Below are positions 1 to 8,634 of a stretch of DNA of 24,283 bases, piece by piece; position 1 is the first letter of the stretch; every line of letters starts with the position of its first letter. A program made the position numbers and the translations under genes. The notes under the pieces are model-generated. The model saw only the letters and a program-made list of their open reading frames with translations, was not told where the DNA came from and did no database searches. Source of the stretch: Anaerolineaceae bacterium UBA700 (lineage in GTDB: Bacteria > Chloroflexota > Anaerolineae > Anaerolineales > Anaerolineaceae); NCBI GenBank assembly GCA_002298885.1, contig DBMK01000331.1, forward strand, positions 4,305 through 28,587, given 5' to 3'.

Positions 1-516
1 CCCGAAGAAGCCGACGTGATCCTGCGTTGGGGTGCTCCTGACAAACTGCAGGGATACGCCGCCGAGATCGGGTCAGACGAACTGGCGCTGGTGGCCAACC
101 GGAATAATGACTTCACCAGCCTCCGGCTGAACGGGCTGCGCCTGGTGTACACCGGCCAGATCGCTGACTGGGACTTCCTCGGCGGGAAAAAACTGCCCTT
201 GCAGGCATATACCTATACGCAGAATGTTGACCTCGAGCCGGTAGTGGCCGCGCTGGCGCTCGATCCGGGAGCATCCTATGGCAGGATGGTGGTGCGCGCG
301 CCAGGCCCCAGGGAGATGCGCGCCGCTATCGCCGCCGACCCGGGCGGGATGGGTTTCTTACCGCGCCGCTGGCTGGATGCGAGCGTGCGCGAGATCAAGA
401 TCGAGGATCTTCCGCCCGGAGCTCTGAAGCGCCCGCTGCTGGCGCTCACCCCCGCAGAGCCCAGGGGCGCAGCGCGGAGCTTTATTGTGTGCCTGGAAGA
501 GAAGATAAAGAATTAG
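1..516 (+). CDS. PstS-like periplasmic substrate-binding protein, 3' part only
   Basis: The frame is open to the left window edge, so this is the C-terminal 171 residues of a longer protein; the GTG at 16 is not a credible start. The stretch with ELALVANRNNDFTSL, followed by LVYTGQIADW, matches the hinge region of phosphate-binding PstS-type proteins, where a valine/asparagine strand is followed by a segment meaning roughly 'first gap, tGki..W'. The later GGMGFLPRRWLD resembles the conserved 'GaIGYv' strand of the same fold. It probably binds a small anion or other solute outside the membrane for an ABC transporter or sensor. The ligand cannot be told from this fragment, and the signal peptide would lie outside the window. 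The next gene, on the same strand, follows after 54 bases. Fold assignment is fairly good; specificity is unknown. Confidence 0.6.
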   Translation, partial: PEEADVILRWGAPDKLQGYAAEIGSDELALVANRNNDFTSLRLNGLRLVYTGQIADWDFLGGKKLPLQAYTYTQNVDLEPVVAALALDPGASYGRMVVRAPGPREMRAAIAADPGGMGFLPRRWLDASVREIKIEDLPPGALKRPLLALTPAEPRGAARSFIVCLEEKIKN

Positions 517-534
517 CCACCATCCTCGTGCCCC

Positions 535-563
535 TACACAAACCGTGACCTGCGTGGTTAAAT
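535..563 (+). promoter_or_regulatory. Candidate promoter of the MoaD/ThiS-like gene, leaderless type
   Basis: TACACA (535-540) and TTAAAT (558-563) are 17 bases apart, each matching four of six consensus positions. The -10-like box ends 7 bases before the ATG at 571, so transcription would begin at or next to the start codon. There is no Shine-Dalgarno motif before this gene, which fits a leaderless message. Confidence 0.35.
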
Positions 564-570
564 TCTTCTT

Positions 571-783
571 ATGCCTGTTACCGTGGTACTGCGCAAAGAA
601 AAACACGAAATCCCCTCACCCGCCACCGTCGGCGAGGCGCTGGCACAGCTCGGGCTTTCGCCCGAAATGTACCTGGTCTTGCGTGAGGGCATCCTCCTAG
701 ACGAGCACCAGCCCCTCGAGGATGGGGACACGGTTGAGTTGATTGGGGTAATATCAGGGGGATGTGAATCAGAGAGCAGTTGA
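571..783 (+). CDS. MoaD/ThiS-like ubiquitin-fold sulfur carrier
   Basis: This 70-residue protein is the right size for a beta-grasp sulfur carrier (ThiS, MoaD, TtuB). It contains the typical T-V-x-E-A-L-x-x-L-x-L-S-P-E helix (about residues 18-32), the L-x-D-G-D-x-V block (49-56) and the ISGG end motif (61-64). In this family the C-terminal Gly-Gly is adenylated and turned into a thiocarboxylate that donates sulfur for thiamin, molybdopterin or tRNA 2-thiouridine. Here six more residues (CESESS) follow the Gly-Gly, so the tail would have to be removed first or the protein works differently. About half of its first 64 residues match the paralogue at 10800-11000, which sits next to ttuA. Which pathway this copy serves is not shown by its neighbours. 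No ribosome-binding site is visible; the start is chosen because it matches the paralogue's N-terminus (MP-x-x-x-x-LRK). Confidence 0.8.
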   Translation: MPVTVVLRKEKHEIPSPATVGEALAQLGLSPEMYLVLREGILLDEHQPLEDGDTVELIGVISGGCESESS

Positions 784-794
784 TCGGTTGATCC

Positions 795-866
795 GTCAAC
801 GAGTGAGGTGTAATGAGTGATGAGGGATGAACATCCCCGTTACTCGTTGACACATCACTCGTTGAC
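795..866. repeat. Nested inverted repeat between convergent genes
   Basis: A perfect 12-base inverted repeat (GTCAACGAGTGA at 795-806, complement at 855-866) encloses a second one (GGGATG at 824-829, CATCCC at 832-837, two-base loop). The ACTCGTTGAC motif also recurs directly at about 842-851 and 857-866. It lies between the stop codons of two convergent genes and may help end transcription from both sides, although no T-run follows. Confidence 0.5.
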
Positions 867-887
867 TACACCCTGATTAAGTGCTCG

Positions 888-3800
888 CTAGCCGAGAAGC
901 CTGGCATTGATCTCCCGCACATCTTCGGTATAGCGTTGCAGCTCAGATTGCAGCCGGGGCAGGTCGTCGCCATAACGCATGCGCCGCGCCAGGAAGGCGA
1001 ACTCTTCGCTGTCGACGGCAGGAGCGGTCACGTCTTTAGCGTTGCCGCGCACCACGCGCAGCGAGTCGATCAGCCAGCGAAGATAGGTATGCGCCTTGCG
1101 CAGGCTGTTGTAATCCTCCTGAGACAGGACCCGGGCGGTCGCCAGGGCAGCCATGGCTTCGCGCGTGTTCGTATAACGCAGGGTGGGGTTATCGCGCCCG
1201 TGCGTGATCTGCAGGCCCTGGACCAGGTATTCTACGTCCACCAGGCCCCCCAGGCTGAATTTGGGATTGAATGTCCCGCCTTTCACCAGGTGGCGGATCT
1301 GGCGTTCGCGCATTGCGCGCATGGCCGTGACGTCGAAGGACTCGCCGGTGTAAACAAACTCGTCGCGCAGGCTGGCGATCCGCGCTCCCAGTCGCTCGTC
1401 GCCAGCCACCGGGCGCAGCTTGACCAGCGCCTGGCGCTCGTACGCCCAGGCGGGACCGCCGGGGCCGAAATAACGCCGGAACGATTCGAGTGAGACGGCC
1501 ATGCTCCCGGCCTTGCCGTACGGGCGCAACTGCAAATCGACCTGGAAGATGCCCTCGCGGCGAGCGCGCATGGAAGAAACAAACGCTTCCACCAATTTTT
1601 CGTAAAATTCAGCCGTCGTAATGCTGCGCGCCCCATCCGTCAGCCCGTTATCTTCATAAATGAACATCAGCTCGATATCCGAGGCGAAACCCAGCTCGCG
1701 CCCGCCGAACTTGCCCAGGGCCACCACGCACATCTGCGACAGGCTTCCATCCCCTTTATGCGGAGCGCCATAAATCAGGCGTAAGTCCTCGTGGCACAGG
1801 TAAAAGGCGGTATTGGAGACCACCTCGGCCAGGTCGCTCAATTCGGCCGCAAACTCCCAGAACTCCTGGGTGTGCCCGAGGATGTGGCGCATGTCGATGC
1901 GGAACATTTCACGATCGCGCCAGTCATTCATGAATTCGATCCAGGCCGGATTTTCGGCCGGAACCTGCGGCCCGGCGTGCACCTTTTTCAGCTCGGCCGA
2001 AAGCTCGGCCTGCAAATCCGCCTGGGATTTGGTCGTGCTCAGCGCGTCGGTGTCGGTGACCACCGGGAACAGGTTTGCATACTGCATGCGTAGGAAATCG
2101 TCCCACAGGAAATCGCTTACCCCCAGCACCCGCGCCAGGGCTTGCAGCACCTCCGGGCGCTGCACGGAGGTCAGCTCAGCCGTCCAGTTGGGGCGGTGGA
2201 AGAGCTGGTCGATGAAATCGCGGAAATGGACCAGGGCTGATTCCGGGTTGGGCGAGAACGGCAGTAGATGAGTAAAATGCTTGATCAACACGGTCGCCAC
2301 GCGCAGCTCGCGCAGCTTATCCCCCGCAGTGATTTTACGGCTGTTGGCGTCGGTGACGAAAAGCACGTCCTGCACACGGCTGCCGACTGTGTCAATGACC
2401 ACCCGGTCGATATAAATTCCGCTGATTGCCAGGGCGTTGGTGAATTCGTAGAGAAAGCCTACCGTATCCGGCGCATCGATGCGCAGGATGCTGGCGTCGT
2501 CGCTGGCCTCGTTGTCGATCTCGATATTAATCGGGTACAGCGCCGGCACGCTCCCATTGGCGCCGGCGGGCTCACGCGCCTGCAGGCCGGTGGCCACCCG
2601 CCGCGTGAGATCCCCCAGCATCTCGCTCCGCCGGCCGGAACGGACCATCTGGTGGGTTGCTCCCAGGTCGGCGGCGTAATTCGCCCAGGTTTCCGGGGTC
2701 ACATTGATCCCTTCGACCGGAATCACATTGAATACATCCACAATCTTGCGCCGAGTGTCGCCCTGTGTCTGCGTCCCTTTGACCGGCTCGTAGGTAAATG
2801 CCTCCCCTCGGATGATATTCAGCCCATAAACGAACATCAATCCGGTGATTACCGAAAGCTCGCCCGGGTAATCGTAGGCGACCACCGCAACCTGCCAGGT
2901 GGCGTCGTCCAGCTTAAGCGCGTCGACTTCAGCCGGGTTCCCGTCCGTCAGGCGGCCCGCCAGGGCTGCATGCCGGCTGATCTCTTTAGGCGAATAGATC
3001 TCCGCGTAGGATGGAGCCATCCGGTCGAGATGCCAGTGAATCTGGAGCGGGTTGGGCTGGTCCGGCGCGGGGGTTGCTGCATTACTCGGATCGTTCGGGT
3101 GGCTCATTTCAGATCCTCCGACATAACGCAAATAGATGGCGCGGATTGCGGCGCCGTGCTGCTGGTAGCGCTCAATGAAGCGCGCTCCCGGGGCTTCGCC
3201 GGAAAAGCCTAACCGGCGAGCCAGGGCTGCAATCCCCGCAGGGTCGTCCGGCAAGCTGTGAGTCTGGCGATAGTGCATCATTTGCAGGTAATGCTCAATC
3301 GTGCGAAGGAAAACATACCCTTCCGAGAGAATGCGGTGCTCGTCCGGGCGGATCAGGCCGGCGGAAACCAGGCGTTCGAGGGCGTCTAGTGTGTTGGGCG
3401 AAACGATTTGGGGCTGCGTAGAGCCGTAAGCCATTTGCAGGAACTGGACGGTGAATTCCACGTCGCGGATTGAGCCCTCGCCGAGCTTCACTTCTCCCCA
3501 GGCGCGGCCATTTTGTCGCAGCAGGTCCTCGGTGCGTAGTTTCATCTGGAATACGGCATCTTGCAGCGCCTGGTAGGAATGACCGAAAACCAGCGGGCGA
3601 ACCTGTTCCAACAAGGCCCGTCCGGAGGCAGTGTCGCCAGCAATCGGACGTGCTTTGAGCAGGGCTTGTTTTTCCCACAGGCGGGCGTTCTTTTCCAGGT
3701 ATGCCAGGTACCCCGGAAAGGTCACGACCAGCGGTCCCACCCTGCCCCACGGTCGCAGGCGCATGTCGACCCGGTATAAGAAACCTTCAGGAGTCACCCG

Positions 3801-4580
3801 CGCCAACAAATCGATTAACTTTTGCCCGATCCGTTGGGCGAACTGGGGGTCGGATTTGGTGAGAAAGAGCAGGTCGATATCCGAGCTGTAATTCAGCTCG
3901 CGACCACCCAGCTTGCCCATCCCGAGCACAATCAGGTCATCCGCGGAGCCGCCGGACTGGAATGCGGCTATCTTCAATGAAATGCGGATCACAGCATCCG
4001 CCAGGTTGGACAACTGGCGGGTGACCGCCGGCAGGTCGTACAATTCCAGCAAATCGCAGGCGCCAATCCGCAGCAGTTCTTCACTCTGCACCCGGCGCAG
4101 GACGTCCGCCGGCTCGGCCATCATGCTGGCATCATCCAGGGCAAACTGCAGTTCGGAATACATCTGTTCGACACTCTTCGGCCGGGATAGGCGGCGATAA
4201 GCCAGCAAGCGCTCGAATGCGGATGGATTGCGCAGCAGGATTTCGGTCAGGAACTGGCTACCACCGAACAAACGCGCCAGGATTTCGATCGCTCGTGGAT
4301 TCCCGGCCAGCACCTGGAGAGTGTGCAAGGGATTTGGAGACCGGTCGACCAGCAGGTCGAAGCTGGACACGACTCGCCCGGGCTCTGCCGAAACAACCAG
4401 GGTATCCAATAAGTGCGGGAAGATGGACGCCAGTAGCGCCTTGCGCTCGGGACTACCGGCCATGTGCCCGGCTGCCCGGCGCAGGGTCTCCAGGTCGGCT
4501 GCGGAAAAAGCTGCCCGGTCGAACCCGGGTCCGAACAGGCCGCTTTCCTCTATAAATGTAGGCTCCTCGTAGGCATCCAT
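888..4580 (-). CDS. glnE: GlnE-type glutamine synthetase adenylyltransferase/adenylyl-removing enzyme with internal ACT domains
   Basis: The enzyme attaches and removes AMP on glutamine synthetase according to nitrogen status. Two homologous halves are visible. The N-terminal half has the nucleotidyltransferase motif GKLGGRELNYSSDIDLLF (222-239, metal ligands D234 and D236), the WEKQALLKARPIAGD block (302-316) and GSIRDVEF (369-376). The C-terminal half has GKFGGRELGFASDIELMF (956-973, D968 and E970, with Glu instead of the usual second Asp), YERQALVKLRPVAGD (1047-1061) and GGLVDVEYLVQ (1111-1121). The usual GlnE is about 950 residues; this one is 1230. The excess lies in the middle (about 510-780), where two ACT-like domains occur: one near 563-645 (YPGELSVITGLMFVYGLNI) and one near 697-770 (PDTVGFLYEF, then VQDVLFVTD), the latter very like the ACT domains of GlnD. 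It is divergent from glnA. The start is supported by a -10 box 7 bases upstream. Confidence 0.88.
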   Translation of the reverse strand: MDAYEEPTFIEESGLFGPGFDRAAFSAADLETLRRAAGHMAGSPERKALLASIFPHLLDTLVVSAEPGRVVSSFDLLVDRSPNPLHTLQVLAGNPRAIEILARLFGGSQFLTEILLRNPSAFERLLAYRRLSRPKSVEQMYSELQFALDDASMMAEPADVLRRVQSEELLRIGACDLLELYDLPAVTRQLSNLADAVIRISLKIAAFQSGGSADDLIVLGMGKLGGRELNYSSDIDLLFLTKSDPQFAQRIGQKLIDLLARVTPEGFLYRVDMRLRPWGRVGPLVVTFPGYLAYLEKNARLWEKQALLKARPIAGDTASGRALLEQVRPLVFGHSYQALQDAVFQMKLRTEDLLRQNGRAWGEVKLGEGSIRDVEFTVQFLQMAYGSTQPQIVSPNTLDALERLVSAGLIRPDEHRILSEGYVFLRTIEHYLQMMHYRQTHSLPDDPAGIAALARRLGFSGEAPGARFIERYQQHGAAIRAIYLRYVGGSEMSHPNDPSNAATPAPDQPNPLQIHWHLDRMAPSYAEIYSPKEISRHAALAGRLTDGNPAEVDALKLDDATWQVAVVAYDYPGELSVITGLMFVYGLNIIRGEAFTYEPVKGTQTQGDTRRKIVDVFNVIPVEGINVTPETWANYAADLGATHQMVRSGRRSEMLGDLTRRVATGLQAREPAGANGSVPALYPINIEIDNEASDDASILRIDAPDTVGFLYEFTNALAISGIYIDRVVIDTVGSRVQDVLFVTDANSRKITAGDKLRELRVATVLIKHFTHLLPFSPNPESALVHFRDFIDQLFHRPNWTAELTSVQRPEVLQALARVLGVSDFLWDDFLRMQYANLFPVVTDTDALSTTKSQADLQAELSAELKKVHAGPQVPAENPAWIEFMNDWRDREMFRIDMRHILGHTQEFWEFAAELSDLAEVVSNTAFYLCHEDLRLIYGAPHKGDGSLSQMCVVALGKFGGRELGFASDIELMFIYEDNGLTDGARSITTAEFYEKLVEAFVSSMRARREGIFQVDLQLRPYGKAGSMAVSLESFRRYFGPGGPAWAYERQALVKLRPVAGDERLGARIASLRDEFVYTGESFDVTAMRAMRERQIRHLVKGGTFNPKFSLGGLVDVEYLVQGLQITHGRDNPTLRYTNTREAMAALATARVLSQEDYNSLRKAHTYLRWLIDSLRVVRGNAKDVTAPAVDSEEFAFLARRMRYGDDLPRLQSELQRYTEDVREINARLLG

Positions 4581-4587
4581 CGTAGAA

Positions 4588-4619
4588 ATTATACCCTGCC
4601 CTTACTGGATCGCTATCAA
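4588..4619 (-). promoter_or_regulatory. Candidate glnE promoter, leaderless type
   Basis: Read on the minus strand, a perfect TATAAT (4593-4588) ends 7 bases before the glnE ATG (4580). TTGATA (4619-4614) lies 20 bases upstream of it, which is longer than the usual 16-18. Transcription would start at or beside the ATG, with no room for a ribosome-binding site. Confidence 0.5.
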
Positions 4620-4652
4620 CCCATGAAATATGATAAAGGAAACACACAATCT

Positions 4653-4704
4653 TAGTGACGACTTCAGCCGTTCCCTGCCGGGGCAGCGACTAAAGTCGCC
4701 ACTA
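4653..4704. repeat. REP-like palindrome between glnE and glnA
   Basis: Arms 4653-4670 and 4687-4704 are inverted copies over 18 bases with three differences (TAGTGACGACTT... against ...AAGTCGCCACTA). Transcribed from the minus strand, all three differences become G-U pairs, so the RNA would form an uninterrupted 18-pair stem. The shape (short GC-rich palindrome, intergenic, no T-run) resembles dispersed REP-type elements rather than a terminator. No second copy is seen in this window. Confidence 0.5.
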
Positions 4705-4763
4705 CAATTTTGTTCTCCAAATGCAAAGTGAGGTTATTTTAATTCTTATTCGCCACCCCTGGA

Positions 4764-4815
4764 TATTACCCAAACGGGTAATAGGAAGAGAGCAACCGGT
4801 TTATTAAAATTACCC
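4764..4815 (+). promoter_or_regulatory. Candidate operator upstream of glnA
   Basis: A perfect 8-base palindrome, TATTACCC (4764-4771) and GGGTAATA (4776-4783) around an AAAC spacer, lies about 60 bases before glnA. A third half-site, ATTACCC, lies at 4809-4815. Such an arrangement is typical of a repressor or activator binding region. It does not match the NtcA or GlnR consensus, so the binding protein is unknown. A small hairpin in the leader is the alternative. Confidence 0.35.
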
Positions 4816-4842
4816 CAACATTGAAAACTGGGAGAAGAATAT

Positions 4843-6258
<1,416 letters not shown>

Positions 6259-6296
6259 TCTAACCTCTCGCCAAAGGGGATTGGAGAAGCATGATA

Positions 6297-6327
6297 GGGT
6301 GTTTGCCCACAAGTTGGACAAACACCC
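6297..6327 (+). terminator. Hairpin after glnA
   Basis: A perfect 9-base inverted repeat (GGGTGTTTG at 6297-6305, CAAACACCC at 6319-6327) with a 13-base loop lies 38 bases after the glnA stop. The following bases are A-rich rather than T-rich, so this is a hairpin of terminator type without a proper U-tract. It could also protect the 3' end. Confidence 0.45.
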
Positions 6328-6388
6328 CCAATAAAAAGCCTGCCGCGCACCGGATTTTTCTTTCGGTTGCGCGGTATGCGTTAATCCA

Positions 6389-6423
6389 TTGATACCAGCG
6401 CGGCGGACCAGATGGCGTATAAT
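6389..6423 (+). promoter_or_regulatory. Candidate promoter of the kinase gene, leaderless type
   Basis: A perfect TATAAT (6418-6423) ends 6 bases before an in-frame ATG at 6430. TTGATA (6389-6394) is upstream at a wide 23-base spacing, so the -35 assignment is weak. The -10 box lies inside the longer open frame that begins at 6412, arguing that 6430 is the true start. Confidence 0.45.
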
Positions 6424-6429
6424 TTTGGC

Positions 6430-8634
6430 ATGCAAGCAAGCCCAACCTTCTCGGATTCATGGTTTTTGGATGCCCTGACTGCCCTGGACCAGGTCAGTAA
6501 GGCGGTTGCCCTGATCGGCACGGGGGATTCTGACCGGTTAAAAGCAACGCTGGGGCTCGTCGCCAGGGCTGCCTGCCATTTGTTCACCGAATCCTGGTCG
6601 GCGATCGTACCGGTCGAAGCTGAGAATCAACGGCTGGATTTCGAGAACAGGATCAGCTCAGGCCAGGAACCCGGTGCTTTTCCGGAGACTTTCGTCTTGC
6701 AGGCTCTGAACGAAGGCGGTCCAATCCTTTCTTATAACCGTCCCCCGAGAATTCATTTCCCGGAGGGACCGACCATGGCTTGCTATCCTTTGACAGTGGA
6801 AAGCGACCCGGTCGGATTTTTGATTGTAGCCAGCCGCTCGCAGAGTAATTTTTCTCAGGCTGAATTGATGTATGTTGAGAACCTGGCAAACCTGGCAGCC
6901 ATCGCCATTCACCAGGCCGGGCGCATGTCGGAGATTCACAAAGACCTGGCGCGCAAGGAAGAAGAGCTGGAACAGCTCCGCCAGGCCGGCATCGTGATCT
7001 CCTCCCGCTTGCAGCTCGAAGAAACGCTGGCGGCTATATTGGAAATGGCCCTGGACGTGACTCACGCCCAGTACGGCATCTTCCGCCTGATCGACAAGTC
7101 CGGACAGCGCCTGATCACCCGGGCCGTGGCCGGCGAGCGGTTGAACCGCCCCCTGGTGGACGTGCTGCCGGTCTACGCTAACAGTGTGATGGGCTGGGTG
7201 GCGCGCAACCGGCAGCCGGTGTGCATTGCCGATCTGCGTGAGGAGCCCTGGCGCAGCATTTACTATCCATTGGACCCTGCGCTCGACATGCGCTCGGAGC
7301 TTGCCGTGCCGATCATTAGCGCCAGCGGCCGCCTTGAAGGGGTGTTGAACCTGGAAAGCCCGGTGGTCGGCGGATTCAGCGAGCAGGACCGGCACCTGCT
7401 GCAATCCCTGGCGACACAGGCGGTAATCGCCATTCAGGAAGTACGCCTGCTGGATACGCTGCAAGAGGTCGCTCAGCTTCTGCTGACCCAAACCAGCCAT
7501 AAAGTACTGTCCCGCCTGGCAAATTTGGCCTGCGATCTCCTCAACGCCGATACCAGCGCAATCTGGGCCCTCAAAGAAAATGAGCTTGTCCTTCAGGCGG
7601 CTTTCGGCAGTCTGCACCCTGCGAACCATTTGAGTCTCAACGGCAGCCTGGCCGGCCAGGTCATTGCCGCGCGTGGCGCGATAAGCATTCAGGGGTCCAA
7701 AGAATGGGCTTTCACGGATCTAAATTCGGCGGAAGGTACGATCAGCGTCCTGGCCGTACCCCTGCTGGCGGGCGGATCGTCGCCGCTGCCTGGTGTATTT
7801 GCCGTTTTCAGCCCGCAGAACGAGCCCTCCCATTTTGCAGAATCGGAATGGGACAAAAAGGTGCTGACCTGCCTGGCGTATTATGCTGCCCTGGCGATCC
7901 AGCACGCAACCCACCAGGACGAGTTGCGCGCCGCCCAGGAACAGCGCGCCGTGGCCGAAACCTTTGCGGCCATTGGGGATATCGCCGCCAACGTATTGCA
8001 CAATTTGAACAACAAAGTGGGCACCATCCCGGTCCGCATCCAGGGGATACGCGATAAATGCGAGCACATCATCGACAATGAACCCTATCTAGATGCCAAC
8101 TTGAACGAGATCGAGCGCAGCGCCAACGAAGCCATGCAATCGGTGCGCGAGAACCTGTCACACTTGAGGCCGATCACCCTGGCAGAAGTTAACGTCGCCG
8201 GCTGCGTCAATTCGGCCCTCGAAGCGGCTAAACTTCCTCCGGGGATCAAGGTCAAGGTGAATGGCCTGCAAAACCTTCCGCCGGTGATCGCCGCCCAACG
8301 CAGCCTGTCGCTGGTGTTCACAAACCTGCTGGACAACGCTCAAGACGCCATGCAAGGCAAAGGCGCGATTATCATTTCGGGAAACGCCGGAGGCGATTGG
8401 GTGGAACTGATCGTGGAAGACAGCGGCCCGGGCATCCCGCCGGAGCTACACGACCGGATCTTCGAGCTGAGCTATTCTGGGCGCGGCCAGACGCGCAGCT
8501 CAAAGCTGGGGTTTGGCCTGTGGTGGGTGAAAACCCTCATGGCCCGCTTCGGAGGGTCCGTTGCGGTCGAAAGTGACGGGAAGCACGGCGCGACTTTCCG
8601 GGTCAGGCTGCCGGCTGCCAGAGGAAAGCCATGA
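6430..8634 (+). CDS. Soluble histidine kinase with three GAF domains
   Basis: This sensor kinase of 734 residues has no membrane segment, so it senses a cytoplasmic or diffusible signal. Numbering from an alternative ATG at 6412 (add 6), three GAF-like domains lie near 43-170, 201-345 and 360-500, with a charged helix between the first two (about 172-195). The phosphoacceptor region is IGDIAANVLHNLNNKV with His530; Asn follows His where many kinases have Glu, a variant known in HN-type kinases. The ATPase domain has the N-box NLLDNAQDAM (638-647), G1 box EDSGPGIPPE (669-678) and G2 box KLGFGLWWVK (698-707). The start at 6430 is preferred because a TATAAT box overlaps the region before it. Its stop overlaps the start of the response regulator gene (ATGA), so the two are translated together and almost certainly form one signalling pair. 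The ligand of the GAF domains cannot be told. Confidence 0.9.
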   Translation: MQASPTFSDSWFLDALTALDQVSKAVALIGTGDSDRLKATLGLVARAACHLFTESWSAIVPVEAENQRLDFENRISSGQEPGAFPETFVLQALNEGGPILSYNRPPRIHFPEGPTMACYPLTVESDPVGFLIVASRSQSNFSQAELMYVENLANLAAIAIHQAGRMSEIHKDLARKEEELEQLRQAGIVISSRLQLEETLAAILEMALDVTHAQYGIFRLIDKSGQRLITRAVAGERLNRPLVDVLPVYANSVMGWVARNRQPVCIADLREEPWRSIYYPLDPALDMRSELAVPIISASGRLEGVLNLESPVVGGFSEQDRHLLQSLATQAVIAIQEVRLLDTLQEVAQLLLTQTSHKVLSRLANLACDLLNADTSAIWALKENELVLQAAFGSLHPANHLSLNGSLAGQVIAARGAISIQGSKEWAFTDLNSAEGTISVLAVPLLAGGSSPLPGVFAVFSPQNEPSHFAESEWDKKVLTCLAYYAALAIQHATHQDELRAAQEQRAVAETFAAIGDIAANVLHNLNNKVGTIPVRIQGIRDKCEHIIDNEPYLDANLNEIERSANEAMQSVRENLSHLRPITLAEVNVAGCVNSALEAAKLPPGIKVKVNGLQNLPPVIAAQRSLSLVFTNLLDNAQDAMQGKGAIIISGNAGGDWVELIVEDSGPGIPPELHDRIFELSYSGRGQTRSSKLGFGLWWVKTLMARFGGSVAVESDGKHGATFRVRLPAARGKP

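Noticed and set aside
2268..3212. Long plus-strand frame of 314 codons opposite glnE
   Set aside because: It lies fully inside the conserved glnE gene on the other strand and has no recognisable domain; it is a by-product of GC-rich codon use.
6658..7629. Minus-strand frame of 323 codons opposite the kinase gene
   Set aside because: It overlaps the GAF region on the other strand and shows no family features.
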